Source: SPCO01 sp964579825 (lineage in GTDB: Bacteria; Chloroflexota; Limnocylindria; Limnocylindrales; CSP1-4). Taken from it: a stretch of DNA of 64,000 nt. The first letter of the stretch is position 1. Every line of letters begins with the position of its first letter. The stretch spans positions 1-64,000 of the forward strand of contig CAZOHT010000016.1 of NCBI GenBank assembly GCA_964579825.1. Direction: 5' to 3'. Shown here one piece after another: positions 34,059 through 42,521 of this stretch. The translations under genes were made by a program, and so were the position numbers. A model generated the notes under the pieces. It saw nothing but the letters and a program-made list of their open reading frames with translations, had not been told where the DNA came from and made no database searches.

Positions 34059-34415
34059 CTACCTCGGTTGCTGGAGACGCGGAATCGCCATGCGGCGCTC
34101 GCGCTCGCGGATCTGCTCCGGCGTCAGGCCGGGCGGGTGGGCGCCGCGCCCACGCTTGACCTCGGGGGGCAAGTCAGCGTCCTCCGGGAAGGCGCCCGGC
34201 ATCTGGCGGAAGAGCGAGATCGGGGTGACCTCCGACCCCTCGGAGATGTAGGGCGCGAGGAGTTGGTAGATCTCCCACGCGCGCTGGGTGTGGATGCGGT
34301 TCTCCCTGGCCCTGTAGGCGGTCAGGAGATCGGCGGTCTCGGCCGGTGTGAGAGCCCAGAACTGAGCAGGCAGGAGGGAGAGCGCAGTCAGCGCCAGAGT
34401 GTAGGCGGCCTCCAC
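34059..34415 (-). CDS. Second tail assembly chaperone / frameshift partner (118 aa)
   Basis: Lies between the first chaperone and the tape measure. The frame stays open upstream of its GTG in the -1 frame relative to the previous gene, back past its stop, so a -1 frameshift could fuse the two, as in lambda G/GT. It can also start alone: GGGGGGAG precedes the GTG. Confidence 0.6.
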   Translation of the reverse strand: MEAAYTLALTALSLLPAQFWALTPAETADLLTAYRARENRIHTQRAWEIYQLLAPYISEGSEVTPISLFRQMPGAFPEDADLPPEVKRGRGAHPPGLTPEQIRERERRMAIPRLQQPR

Positions 34416-34438
34416 GCGCTCCCCCCAGGTCCACGGGA

Positions 34439-34837
34439 CTACTCGCTCAGGGGTTCGACCGTGACCGCCGGCGCTTCCCCCTCGGGGGTCTCCTCGGCCG
34501 GCTCGTCCTTCTTCTTCGGACGGCCGATCACCCCGGACTCCACGAGGGCGCCCATGAGCTCGGTGGCGAGGGTGTTGATGTCGCCGCCGTCCGCGAGGAA
34601 GTTCTCGAACCGCTTCTTCACGGTCTCGATGTCGAGGCCAGGCTCCTCGTGGAGCATCCCGGCCCAGGCCAGGTGCGTGAAGAACTTCGCACCGACCACT
34701 CCGTTGATGGCCTCGAGAACCGACTTCCCGTAGGCCTCCTCGAACTCGCAGGCGGCCGACCAGGTGAACCGAATCCGACGCGCGCGATCGATGGTGACGG
34801 TGCGCGCGTGGCGCGGGGACTGCATCGTGGGGGGCAT
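34439..34837 (-). CDS. Tail assembly chaperone (132 aa)
   Basis: Helical core (FTWSAACEFEEAYGKS, then AWAGMLHEEPGLDIETV) resembles tail assembly chaperones encoded before tape measure genes. The acidic C-terminal tail contains GAGGGGGAA, a candidate -1 slippery stretch at 34475-34481. Confidence 0.65.
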   Translation of the reverse strand: MPPTMQSPRHARTVTIDRARRIRFTWSAACEFEEAYGKSVLEAINGVVGAKFFTHLAWAGMLHEEPGLDIETVKKRFENFLADGGDINTLATELMGALVESGVIGRPKKKDEPAEETPEGEAPAVTVEPLSE

Positions 34838-34875
34838 CTCAATCTCCTCTCCGGTGTGGAGGTGGGGAACGACAG

Positions 34876-34906
34876 GGGGTGGCCGGAGACCCGCCGGCCA
34901 CCCCCC
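34876..34906 (-). terminator. Hairpin after the first tail tube gene
   Basis: A perfect 12-bp stem (GGGGGTGGCCGG with CCGGCCACCCCC) and 7-nt loop in the 134-nt gap between tail tube and chaperone. It would reduce transcription into the chaperones after the highly expressed tube gene. No U-tract. Confidence 0.6.
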
Positions 34907-34971
34907 ACGGCATCCGCAGGGGGACGGCCCGGATCGTGGATGGATGAGTCCACGACCCGGCTAGGATGCGA

Positions 34972-35382
34972 CTACGCCGTGGCGCGGCTCAGGACGGAGG
35001 CGGCGCGGAACTTCGCGCTCACCTTCTGCAGCGTCCCGACCCCGCCGCTGATCGGCTCGTAGGACTCGAGGAACACGCTGCCCGTGTACTCGGGGTTGGT
35101 GCTGTTCTTCGCCGCCGCGTCAGGCCGCAGGATCACCGCGACGGCGCCGGCCGAGGTCAGCGCCCAGAGCGTGGGGTCGACCGAGCCGGAGGCATAGTCT
35201 TGGTAGAGAGTCGCCTCCAGGGACCAGTCGGTCAGCCCCGCGACGTAGCGGTGCTCGGTGTTCGACATGGCCGTCGACTCGAGCATGTCCTTCTTGAAGT
35301 CGAGCTTGATGGACTCGACGTGGTCGCTGAGGTTGACGCCGTTCACGGTCAGGTGACTGTTGTAGAAGTTACTGACTGCCAA
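34972..35382 (-). CDS. Tail tube protein paralogue 1 (136 aa)
   Basis: Beta-rich protein; SDHVESIKLDFKKDMLEST and NTEHRYVAGLTDWSLEA resemble siphovirus tail tube proteins and are matched in the larger paralogue at 35897. The two share the D-x-LE-x-T and NTEHR pattern. Either could be the main tube subunit. Confidence 0.65.
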   Translation of the reverse strand: MAVSNFYNSHLTVNGVNLSDHVESIKLDFKKDMLESTAMSNTEHRYVAGLTDWSLEATLYQDYASGSVDPTLWALTSAGAVAVILRPDAAAKNSTNPEYTGSVFLESYEPISGGVGTLQKVSAKFRAASVLSRATA

Positions 35383-35400
35383 GGGTTTACCCTGCCTTTC

Positions 35401-35892
35401 CTACGCGGCCTCGGCCGCAAGCTCGCGACGTTCACTGAGGTAGTCCGCAGCGCGCCGGAGGGTTGTGGTGTCGTCAAAGGCCTTGCCGAGCATGAGATTG
35501 CAGCTGCGGCAGAGAAGACCACGGACGACACCCGTCGCGTGGTCATGGTCGACATCGAGTGGTCCGGGCTGAGACTTGCGACAGATGGCGCAGGCGCCAC
35601 CCTGGCTGGCGAAGAGGCGTTCGTAGTCGCCGAGGTCGAAGCGGAGTCCGGCCCGAAGCCAGCGAGACTGCCGCGTCTTCATGTTGCCGGTGACCAGGTG
35701 GCGGGCACACGTCCACGCACCGGGCCGTGGTGGCTGCTGACAGAAAGAGCAAAGCCCGGCCTTGCGCCGAGCCCGCTTGATCTCCATGCTCTGAGCGCGT
35801 CGGCACGCCTTGCAGGCGGACTGGAAGTCGTGGAACTCATTCCTCGGCTTCGCTGTTCCGCACTTGCGACACGTCTTCATGCCGTCTACCAC
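35401..35892 (-). CDS. HNH endonuclease VII-like protein (163 aa)
   Basis: Two N-terminal CxxC pairs (CRKC, CKAC) and the endonuclease VII core DVDHDHATGVVRGLLCRSCN. Inserted between the two tail tube genes with few spare bases, so it is probably a homing-type intruder. ATG 35892 or 35880 can start. Confidence 0.85.
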   Translation of the reverse strand: MVDGMKTCRKCGTAKPRNEFHDFQSACKACRRAQSMEIKRARRKAGLCSFCQQPPRPGAWTCARHLVTGNMKTRQSRWLRAGLRFDLGDYERLFASQGGACAICRKSQPGPLDVDHDHATGVVRGLLCRSCNLMLGKAFDDTTTLRRAADYLSERRELAAEAA

Positions 35893-35896
35893 TCGT

Positions 35897-36634
35897 CTAC
35901 CTGATGCCTGCGGACACGGCGGCCTTGAAGCTCGTTCCGGTAAACGTCCAGGAGACGTACCAGTAGGTGTCGGCGATGGTGCCGATCGCCGTCTCGCCGA
36001 ACTGCGACCCGACGGCCGTCGCGGCCGTGAACGCGATCCTCGACGTCGGGGTCGTGGTGTTGTTGGTGTCGTTGCTGTTCAGGGTGACCGACAGCGTCGT
36101 CCCCGTGAACTGCAGGACGTGGAGGCAGGCGATCACCTTCTGGGTCGCGCCGACCGCGCCCAACTGGACGATCGCTCCGTTCCCGCTGGCGCCGGAGCGC
36201 GTGGCCGTCGGCTCTACGAGCAGCGCGCCCCGCGTGATCTGGTGGGACGCGCCGATCTTGAAGCTGAACGTCCCGAGTCCGGTCGGGGTGAGGGTCGGCG
36301 AGTAGTCGCCCGCGAAGCCGCGTCCGAGGTACGCGACCGAACCCTCGGCCCCGTAGGCGATGGTGAAGGGGCGGGCCACCGAGTTGGCGGCGAGCATCTC
36401 GCTCGCCAGCTGGTAGTCCACCGCCTTCGGTGTCGAGGCATCATCGAACTGGATGAAGCCATTGGCCTCGGCCTCGAAATTCGTCATGCCCCTGGTGAAG
36501 CGGTGCTCGGTGTTCCCGAAGACCGTCTTCTCGAGCATGTCGGCCCCGAGGGTGACCTTCACCTCGTTCATGTCGCCCGAGTAGTTGTAGGACCCGAAGA
36601 CGATCTTCGCGTCATTCATCATCGCTACTGCCAT
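35897..36634 (-). CDS. Tail tube protein paralogue 2 (245 aa)
   Basis: The first 90 residues align by eye with paralogue 1 (NEVKVTLGADMLEKTVFGNTEHRF). A beta-rich C-terminal extension with TTTP and SGTS loops could be an Ig-like decoration domain. Possibly the major tail protein with paralogue 1 as tube initiator, or the reverse. Confidence 0.65.
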   Translation of the reverse strand: MAVAMMNDAKIVFGSYNYSGDMNEVKVTLGADMLEKTVFGNTEHRFTRGMTNFEAEANGFIQFDDASTPKAVDYQLASEMLAANSVARPFTIAYGAEGSVAYLGRGFAGDYSPTLTPTGLGTFSFKIGASHQITRGALLVEPTATRSGASGNGAIVQLGAVGATQKVIACLHVLQFTGTTLSVTLNSNDTNNTTTPTSRIAFTAATAVGSQFGETAIGTIADTYWYVSWTFTGTSFKAAVSAGIR

Positions 36635-36646
36635 GACGGGGTCTCC

Positions 36647-36835
36647 TTACTTCTCGCCCACGATGCGGAGGGGCTTCGGGTCAGCCTTCGGCGCGGCGAC
36701 CGAGATCGCCCCGATCTGGGTGAAGAACGCGAGCTTCTCGGCGGGGAGGTCGGCGTCGAAGTCGGCGTCGCCGGGCATGATCCAGCGTCCGTCGATCTCG
36801 ATCGGGCAGGCGCCGATCATCTTGAAGCGGGGCAT
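36647..36835 (-). CDS. Small hypothetical protein (62 aa)
   Basis: Small protein in the neck/tail operon, MPRFKMIGACPIEIDGRW. No family recognised. Confidence 0.55.
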   Translation of the reverse strand: MPRFKMIGACPIEIDGRWIMPGDADFDADLPAEKLAFFTQIGAISVAAPKADPKPLRIVGEK

Positions 36836-36836
36836 G

Positions 36837-37079
36837 TCAGTCTCCTTCGTTGAGGAAAAGGCCGCAGCGGGCGCAGTGAAGCCTGGCGGGCTTGCCCATC
36901 ACCGGGGCGGGCTGGACGAACCCCTCCGGGTGTTGGCACTTCCCGTCCACCTCGGCTGGCGCGGGCGGCGGTGGACGCATCTCCTCGAGCGAGGCCTCGA
37001 TGGCGGCGATGCCGGCCACCGTGAGCTCCACCTGGGAGCGCAGGATCTTGAGGTTGCGGAGGAGCTCGGCGGACGTCAT
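36837..37079 (-). CDS. Small protein with Cys/His knuckles (80 aa)
   Basis: N-terminal helix, proline-rich linker, then CQHPEGF and LHCARCG that may bind zinc. The longer upstream frame overlaps the next gene and is rejected; ATG 37079 overlaps its stop. Confidence 0.55.
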   Translation of the reverse strand: MTSAELLRNLKILRSQVELTVAGIAAIEASLEEMRPPPPAPAEVDGKCQHPEGFVQPAPVMGKPARLHCARCGLFLNEGD

Positions 37080-37483
37080 CCTCGCTCCTTCTGAACCGCA
37101 TACGCGGACGTGATCAGCCATCGCTTGTTGCGGTCCTGGCTGTCCCGGGACGGTGTGGTGAGGGCGTCGATGTCGTACTGGCGTCCACCGAGGGTCGTGT
37201 GCAGGCCGTCGAGCTTCTGGTGGACCGCCTCGGCCACGGCGCGCGCCGCGACGTAGTCCTCCTGCGGACCACGGACCAGGACCTCGAGCACGGCCCGCTC
37301 CCGGATCGGCGCGGAGAGGGATGCGCCCATCGCGCGAATCGGCCCCTTCCCGGGGAGCTCGATCAGCGTGATGACGGTGTCCGGGGTGGTCGGGTACTCT
37401 CCGATGCAGACCGAGTAGGTGAGTCCGTCCTGGGTGAACGGGCCGTAGGTCGCGAGGTGGCCGGCGAGATCCTGCAGAAGCAT
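37076..37483 (-). CDS. Tail terminator / minor tail protein (135 aa)
   Basis: Position between the gp10-like protein and the tail tube genes, and the segment VLEVLVRGPQEDYVAARAVA, fit a gpU-like tail terminator (tail completion) protein. Mostly by context. Confidence 0.6.
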   Translation of the reverse strand: MLLQDLAGHLATYGPFTQDGLTYSVCIGEYPTTPDTVITLIELPGKGPIRAMGASLSAPIRERAVLEVLVRGPQEDYVAARAVAEAVHQKLDGLHTTLGGRQYDIDALTTPSRDSQDRNKRWLITSAYAVQKERG

Positions 37484-37992
37484 CAGATCCCCGCTCCGAA
37501 AAGCGTCTCGATGATCGAGTCGCGGAGGCGGCCCGGGAAATCCTGCATCTGGAGCGCGACCGGGATCTCCAGGTATTTCCAGCTGCCGAAGTCGTGCGGC
37601 CGGTCGATCTCATGGACCGGGACGGCGTACTCGGAACCGGAGTGCCCACCGCGCGAACGGCGCTCGGCCAGGGACGGCCCGAAGCCCACGTCCACAGCAA
37701 CCACGGACCCCCAGTACATCGGAGGCGTCGAGAACCCGCTGTCGGAGAGCGCGCCCGTGTCGACCGGGACGTACCGCTCCTTCGCCATGTCGATGATGAC
37801 CTGGCCCTCCATCGCCATGAGCCGGCCGATCGTCGGGTAGACCTTGACGCCGGCGGCCTTGAAGCGAGCCACCACCTCGGCCAGGCCGGAGATCTCGACG
37901 GTCGCGCGGACCCCGACACCGGAAGTGCGGGGCGTCTTCGGGCTCTTGTACCCGCTGACGTCCGTGCCGAAGATCGATCCGGAGACGCTCAC
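37483..37992 (-). CDS. HK97 gp10-like neck/tail component (169 aa)
   Basis: YVPVDTGALSDSGFS and YAVPVHE match HK97 gp10-family proteins of the head-tail interface. Overlaps the next gene by 4 nt. Confidence 0.75.
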   Translation of the reverse strand: MSVSGSIFGTDVSGYKSPKTPRTSGVGVRATVEISGLAEVVARFKAAGVKVYPTIGRLMAMEGQVIIDMAKERYVPVDTGALSDSGFSTPPMYWGSVVAVDVGFGPSLAERRSRGGHSGSEYAVPVHEIDRPHDFGSWKYLEIPVALQMQDFPGRLRDSIIETLFGAGI

Positions 37993-38312
37993 GAGACGTA
38001 GACCTCGCTGTGGTGGAAGCCGTCCTTGTCGGCGTGGCGCACGACCCAGAGCGGCGTCACAACCTGTGGCTCGTAGCCGACCGGCAGGGTGATCTGGTCG
38101 TGGTTCCCGACCGGCGTCTCGACGTAGATGGTGCGGCGCGACTGCGCTTCCGTCCCGCCCTCCCAGCGCCAGACCTTCACGTCGTCCCGGATGTAGCAGG
38201 CGTGCGACTCCGTCGCGCCGAAGGTCGGCTTGCCCGCGCTATCCCGAGACACGAGCCGCTTCACCCCGATGGTGTGGATGAAGTACTCGCGAAAGTCCGA
38301 CTGAAGGGCCAC
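37989..38312 (-). CDS. Head-tail adaptor/stopper (107 aa)
   Basis: Beta-rich protein at the stopper position between connector and gp10-like genes. GTG 38312 chosen because AAGGAG lies 5 nt upstream. Confidence 0.6.
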   Translation of the reverse strand: MALQSDFREYFIHTIGVKRLVSRDSAGKPTFGATESHACYIRDDVKVWRWEGGTEAQSRRTIYVETPVGNHDQITLPVGYEPQVVTPLWVVRHADKDGFHHSEVYVS

Positions 38313-38314
38313 TG

Positions 38315-38662
38315 CTACTCCTTGTGCCCGCAGGGTTCGGCCAGGCACGGCCTGGAGTCGAGCCTCTCCTTCAGCGTCTCGATCTCCGACGCACGCGACG
38401 TGAGCTGCTCCACCCTGGACAGGATCTGCGCCAGCGATGTCTCGATCGCCCCGTCACGCTCCGCGATCACGGTCGTCCTCTGCCTCACCTCGCCCACTCC
38501 GTCGAGGACTCGGAGCAGGACCGCGAGCATCCACTCGCGCTCCTTCTCGGATGCCCCCAGGCGCTGCTCGTGGTCGTCCACCTTCTGCATGACGATCCCC
38601 AGGTCCGACTCGACCGCCTCGACACGGAGGGCGAGTTCTTCGATGGTGGGCGTGTCGGTCAT
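38315..38662 (-). CDS. Coiled-coil protein (115 aa)
   Basis: Almost wholly helical with heptads (VEAVESDLGIVMQKVDDHE) and a Cys pair at the C-terminus. ATG 38662 overlaps the upstream gene. Together with the next gene it interrupts the normal connector order. Unknown role. Confidence 0.55.
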   Translation of the reverse strand: MTDTPTIEELALRVEAVESDLGIVMQKVDDHEQRLGASEKEREWMLAVLLRVLDGVGEVRQRTTVIAERDGAIETSLAQILSRVEQLTSRASEIETLKERLDSRPCLAEPCGHKE

Positions 38663-39042
38663 TTGTCGGCTCCGAGATCGGGTGGCGCGGCGAACTTGTC
38701 GGTGGCGCGCGCCCACCTGAGGGTCTCTTGCTCCCTCTCGTAGCGTTCCGTCTTCACTCGCTCATCCAGACGCGCCCACCGCTCGCGCTGCTCGACATGC
38801 TCCTCGCGAAGCTGGTCGACGGCGCGAAAGGCTGCGGTGGCCTGGCGCAAGGCCTCCTGGGCGATCCCGACGACGGGCGCCATCTCGGCCCTAAGCTTCG
38901 ACACCTCACCGACGATGTCGGCCTTCAAGGCCTTCCCGTCCTCGGCGCCACGCTTCGCGAGCTCAGACGTCCGGATGATGAACGTCACGACGGCCACGAG
39001 GATGCTGCCGATCGTGAGTTGCTCGCCGAGCGTGAGAGTCAT
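38659..39042 (-). CDS. Membrane-anchored coiled-coil protein (127 aa)
   Basis: One N-terminal transmembrane segment (IGSILVAVVTFIIR) followed by a long charged coiled coil. The architecture recalls Rz-type spanins or holin-like anchors, but it is in the head-tail operon. Function uncertain. Confidence 0.55.
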   Translation of the reverse strand: MTLTLGEQLTIGSILVAVVTFIIRTSELAKRGAEDGKALKADIVGEVSKLRAEMAPVVGIAQEALRQATAAFRAVDQLREEHVEQRERWARLDERVKTERYEREQETLRWARATDKFAAPPDLGADK

Positions 39043-39458
39043 TCGCCGCCCTCAGCCGGAGGCTCGTAGTCCATCATCCCGACCTCGAAGGTCGGCTGGC
39101 TGACGGCCGTGTCGTCCTTGCGAGTCTCGACGTCCGTGACCGTCACGCCGCCAGCGAACGGGGCACAGGTGGCCCGGCGCTGGCCCTCGATGCGAAGCCG
39201 TCGGGCGAGGTCGAGGAAGTGGCCGGACCGGGTCTTCGCCTCGTACCAGAGGTCCCCGACCCGGGTGGTGATATCGCGGGCGTACTTGCCGGCGAGCATG
39301 TGGGCGGCCATCGCGCCCCTGAAGTAGAGGCGGGCCTCGTTGGCGCAGATCATCGTGTAGACCCGATCCTCGAGCAGAGGGTTCGACGCATCCATGTCGC
39401 CCACCAGGGCGCGGACCGCGTCGGCCTCATCGATGTCGGGATTGCCGCCCCAGGGCAT
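39039..39458 (-). CDS. Head-tail connector, gp6-like (139 aa)
   Basis: Helical N-terminal half, DEADAVRALVGDMDASNPLL and YTMICANEARLYFRGAMAAHMLA, typical of HK97 gp6/connector proteins that attach below the portal. Located after the capsid genes. Confidence 0.65.
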   Translation of the reverse strand: MPWGGNPDIDEADAVRALVGDMDASNPLLEDRVYTMICANEARLYFRGAMAAHMLAGKYARDITTRVGDLWYEAKTRSGHFLDLARRLRIEGQRRATCAPFAGGVTVTDVETRKDDTAVSQPTFEVGMMDYEPPAEGGE

Positions 39459-39461
39459 GTC

Positions 39462-39764
39462 CTACCTCTTCTTCTTGCGGTGGGAGCGAGCGTGGGCGCC
39501 GAGGTTGAGCTTCGTCTTGAAGGAGCGCCCGCACTCCCGGCACTCGAGGTATCCGTCAGGGACGGGCGGGGGCGGCGTGGGCTGGACGAACTGCACGGTC
39601 GCCATCCCGACGCGGATCAGCTGCCGGAGGCGCTTCGGGTCCGCAGTCTTCGGAAGCGGCAGGCCACCCGGCAGGTAGTGTCGTCCGTCGAAGAGGATCG
39701 GCTTGAGCGGCAGAACGCGATCACGGGTCGGGTCGAACTCGTGGCTGAGAACGGTCACATCCAT
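39462..39764 (-). CDS. C2H2 zinc finger protein (100 aa)
   Basis: The last 26 residues carry a classical finger: C-x2-C, 12 residues, H-x3-H (YLECRECGRSF, then GAHARSH) and a basic tail. The N-terminal half looks like a small capsid-associated protein with HYLPGGLPLPK. Classical C2H2 spacing is rare in phage structural operons. Confidence 0.65.
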   Translation of the reverse strand: MDVTVLSHEFDPTRDRVLPLKPILFDGRHYLPGGLPLPKTADPKRLRQLIRVGMATVQFVQPTPPPPVPDGYLECRECGRSFKTKLNLGAHARSHRKKKR

Positions 39765-39788
39765 CGGGGTCTCTCCTGCGAAGGTGTG

Positions 39789-39819
39789 CCCCGCCCGGGA
39801 GTCATCCCCCCGGGCGGGG
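39789..39819 (-). terminator. Hairpin after the major capsid gene
   Basis: A perfect 11-bp stem (CCCCGCCCGGG with CCCGGGCGGGG) and 9-nt loop in the 74-nt gap, likely trimming transcription past the capsid gene. No U-tract. Confidence 0.65.
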
Positions 39820-39838
39820 TGCGACGTCACCCGATGGA

Positions 39839-40816
39839 CTAGGCGACCACCGAGCCGAAGAACGCCGCGCAGTCGGACGCGACCACCTTCAGGCCGACGG
39901 TCATCTGGCCCTCGATGCGGTCGGAGTCGAGCTGCTCCAGGCGGTACTTCTTGATCCGCTGGCCCTGCGCGCCGTTGCCGAAGCGCGAGGTCCACGCGAA
40001 CGTGTAGCCGGCCGACGGGGACATCATCGACGGGCTGGAGGGGGCGTACAGGAGCAGGGCCGACTTCGCGGCCATGAACCCGAAGGACGCCGTCTGCCCC
40101 TCCTTCGCCGAGTTGTAGACGAGGCGGGGCACGAGGACCTGGTCGAGGCCGAGCAGGCTGGCGAAGAGCTCCAGCGTCGCGACGCCCTTCTGCACGTACT
40201 TGATGCGGTCGATGATGTCCGGGTGATCCAGGAGGGCCTTCTCCACGAACGGGCCGATGACCAGCTTGTTGGGCCGGTAGCCGGTCGCGTTCTCGATGGA
40301 GTAGATCGCGGCGCGGATGTCCTCGATCGGGTTGGACGCGGCGTCGTTCCACTGCTTGAACTGGTTGGTGGACGGGGTGCCGGAGACGCCCGCCTGGTCG
40401 GCCTGGCCGGTCCAGACGCCCGACTTGAAGAACGTGTCGAGCCACAGCTTCTCCCGCTTGAGGATCAGCTGCATCCCGATGTACTCGGAGGCCGCCGCGT
40501 CGAGGTCGAGCTCGGCGTCGGCGTTGTCCCGGATGGGGTCCGGGATGTCCTTCTTGATCGCGTACTCCTTGCACTCGTAGGTGTCGGTCGAGACGCTGAA
40601 CCCGCCGCCCTCGGCCTCGGTCCCGGGCGCGCGCTCGGCGGCCTCGATGCGCGAGAAGTCATCGCGGACCCACTTGTAGTAGGTGTCGGTCTTGTGCGAC
40701 ACCGGGACGACCGGGAAGACCTTGGTCGCCACGGAGCGGCTCTCGTCCTGCATGTACGCGACGAGGATGTTCGACAGCGGCTGGTTGACGTGAACGTCGC
40801 CCTGAGTCGGCTTCAT
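39839..40816 (-). CDS. Major capsid protein (325 aa)
   Basis: Sequence pattern of the HK97-fold major capsid (E-like) group: QPLSNILVAYMQ, ATKVFPVVPV, YECKEYAIKKDIPD, ATGYRPNKLVIGP and a P-loop-like AKEGQTASFGF near the end. Preceded by a decoration and a scaffold gene, followed by a hairpin. Confidence 0.85.
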   Translation of the reverse strand: MKPTQGDVHVNQPLSNILVAYMQDESRSVATKVFPVVPVSHKTDTYYKWVRDDFSRIEAAERAPGTEAEGGGFSVSTDTYECKEYAIKKDIPDPIRDNADAELDLDAAASEYIGMQLILKREKLWLDTFFKSGVWTGQADQAGVSGTPSTNQFKQWNDAASNPIEDIRAAIYSIENATGYRPNKLVIGPFVEKALLDHPDIIDRIKYVQKGVATLELFASLLGLDQVLVPRLVYNSAKEGQTASFGFMAAKSALLLYAPSSPSMMSPSAGYTFAWTSRFGNGAQGQRIKKYRLEQLDSDRIEGQMTVGLKVVASDCAAFFGSVVA

Positions 40817-40850
40817 GTTCGTGGTTCCTCTATCAGTCTAGGATTCGTTG

Positions 40851-41261
40851 CTAGGCGAAGGTCGTGGGGACCGCGCCGAAGGGGAGCGCCAGGAACTCGG
40901 TGACGTCCCCGGACGCGGAGTTCGCGGTGCCCAGCTTCACGCCGAGCACGGTGCTCGAGCTCGTGGCGCCGGCCGTGGCCGTCTTGAGCTTGCCGTTCGC
41001 GTCGCACGCGACGAGGGCGCCGGGGGCGACTGCCGCCGCCGTCACCGCCTTGAGCTTCGCGCCGGGGACGAGGGGGGCGACCGAGCACACCTGACCCTGC
41101 GCCGTGGGCTTGTCGTAGAGGACGCCGACGGCCGGGTCACCGACGCCCGCCAGGGCGACCTGACCGTTGCTGTCGATCTTGACGAAGTAGTACTGCTTGG
41201 TGCTGAGGTCCGCCGACGCGACGAGCGTCACCAGGCCGGTCGGGGTGTTGTCGAGAGCCAT
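40851..41261 (-). CDS. Capsid decoration protein, DUF2190-like (136 aa)
   Basis: Small beta-rich Ala/Gly/Val protein (KQYYFVKIDSNGQVAL, GVLYDKPTAQGQVCSV) typical of head-stabilising trimers encoded directly upstream of major capsid genes. Confidence 0.75.
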   Translation of the reverse strand: MALDNTPTGLVTLVASADLSTKQYYFVKIDSNGQVALAGVGDPAVGVLYDKPTAQGQVCSVAPLVPGAKLKAVTAAAVAPGALVACDANGKLKTATAGATSSSTVLGVKLGTANSASGDVTEFLALPFGAVPTTFA

Positions 41262-41285
41262 GTCTTCTCCTATCGCTCTGCGCCC

Positions 41286-42128
41286 CTACCGGGCCTCGAG
41301 CTTCTCCTGTTCGTAGGACTTGTAGAGGTCCTTGTTCGTCTTCCAGACCTCCGCCAACGCCTTCGCCTTGCTGATCCCGCGCTCCTTCGCCAGCTTCTCG
41401 GCGAGGGCCTCGGCCCGCTCCAGCGCGGTGCCGGTCAGCGCGACCGCCACGGACGCCGTCGCCGGGAGGACGTTCGTCTCGATGAGCGCCGCGCACTTCG
41501 CGAGCAGCATCTCGACGTACTCCGCGAGCGGGGCGTCGAGCTCCGCCAGCGCGACCAGGCGGTCGGCCAGTTCGTCGGCCTTCGCCGGGATCGACTTCAT
41601 CACGGACTCGATCTTCGTGGTGGCGTCCTTCACCTTGACGATGCGCCGGGTCTCACGGAGCGACTTCTCGAGCTCCGCGACCCGGATGTTCGCCTTCTCG
41701 ACCTCGGTCGCCTCGGCCTTCTGGACCGGCTCCGGCTCGGGGGCGGGCTCGACGGCCGCCTGGACTGGCGCGACCTCGACGGCGGGGGGCGGCTCGACCA
41801 CCGGCTCCGGCTCGACGGCGGGGGCCGCCTCGACCACCGGCTCGGGGGCGGCCTCGGCCACCGGCTCGATCTTCTCTTCGGGCACGCTTTCCTCCTTGGG
41901 CGCGGTCTTGTAGAAGGGCGCGCCGCAGCTCTTGCAGAACTTGTCCTCGTCCGCGACCTTCTGCGCGCAGATGCGGCACTCGACCGTGGACGCCTTGACG
42001 ACCGTGTTGATCCGATCCATCTGTCCCCTCGCCTTCGTGATCTTGATCGTCGCTGGCGGGCAAGCCGGGTCCGCGACGAGACTCACCTCATTGATCGTGA
42101 GGTCGATGAACTTCCGCTTCGCTCTCAC
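41286..42128 (-). CDS. Scaffold protein with XkdF-like N-terminus (280 aa)
   Basis: Starts FIDLTINEVSLVADPAC, the end signature of XkdF-type prohead proteases, then a zinc ribbon (CRICA and CKSCG), a Pro/Glu/Val-rich linker and a helical scaffold domain. Probably the internal scaffold digested by the protease encoded upstream. Overlaps the protease gene. Confidence 0.7.
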   Translation of the reverse strand: MRAKRKFIDLTINEVSLVADPACPPATIKITKARGQMDRINTVVKASTVECRICAQKVADEDKFCKSCGAPFYKTAPKEESVPEEKIEPVAEAAPEPVVEAAPAVEPEPVVEPPPAVEVAPVQAAVEPAPEPEPVQKAEATEVEKANIRVAELEKSLRETRRIVKVKDATTKIESVMKSIPAKADELADRLVALAELDAPLAEYVEMLLAKCAALIETNVLPATASVAVALTGTALERAEALAEKLAKERGISKAKALAEVWKTNKDLYKSYEQEKLEAR

Positions 42129-42517
42129 TCTTCGATCTCCTCGTAGCTGCCGGCGCCGCCGATCGAGAATGCCGGGAGGGCACCAGACTCGACTGCGGCC
42201 CAGACGTCGGGATCGTCCACGCGCATCCCGATCCAGATGCCGGCGCCCTTGAAGGTCGTCTCGACGCCCATCGCCGCGAGCTTCTCGGCGTCGATGAAGG
42301 CCGCCTCGATCAACGTGGCGACGCCCATCTTCTGGTGCTCGAGCCCGCCCTCGCGATGGCGCGCGACGTAGTCGTAGCTCGCGCGCTCCAGAACGTCTGC
42401 CGGGATCACGTCACCATGAAGGTCGATGACCGTCTTGCCGTCTTCGGTCGCGGCCAGGTTGGCCCAGCCGAAAACCATCCGGCGCTTCGGATCGGCCTTC
42501 GTGATTCGGATCAGCAC
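42125..42517 (-). CDS. XkdF-type prohead protease (130 aa)
   Basis: LIRITKADPKRRMVFGWAN, DLHGDVIPADVLERA and ASYDYVARHREGG match the XkdF/S78-like capsid maturation proteases. GTG 42517 was chosen because GGAGA lies 6 nt upstream; the longer frame would translate the pentamer array. First gene of the capsid-tail operon, preceded by a structured 200-nt leader. Confidence 0.7.
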   Translation of the reverse strand: MLIRITKADPKRRMVFGWANLAATEDGKTVIDLHGDVIPADVLERASYDYVARHREGGLEHQKMGVATLIEAAFIDAEKLAAMGVETTFKGAGIWIGMRVDDPDVWAAVESGALPAFSIGGAGSYEEIEE

Positions 42518-42521
42518 GAGA

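Noticed and set aside
31803..34733. Very long plus-strand open frame (about 976 codons) opposite the tape measure gene
   Set aside because: High-GC antisense shadow; the minus-strand product has clear tape measure features.
35882..35906. Two GTCTAC sequences near the endonuclease VII gene start as further 13-bp motif copies
   Set aside because: They match only the GTCTAC core and fail in the GATGC half and spacing.
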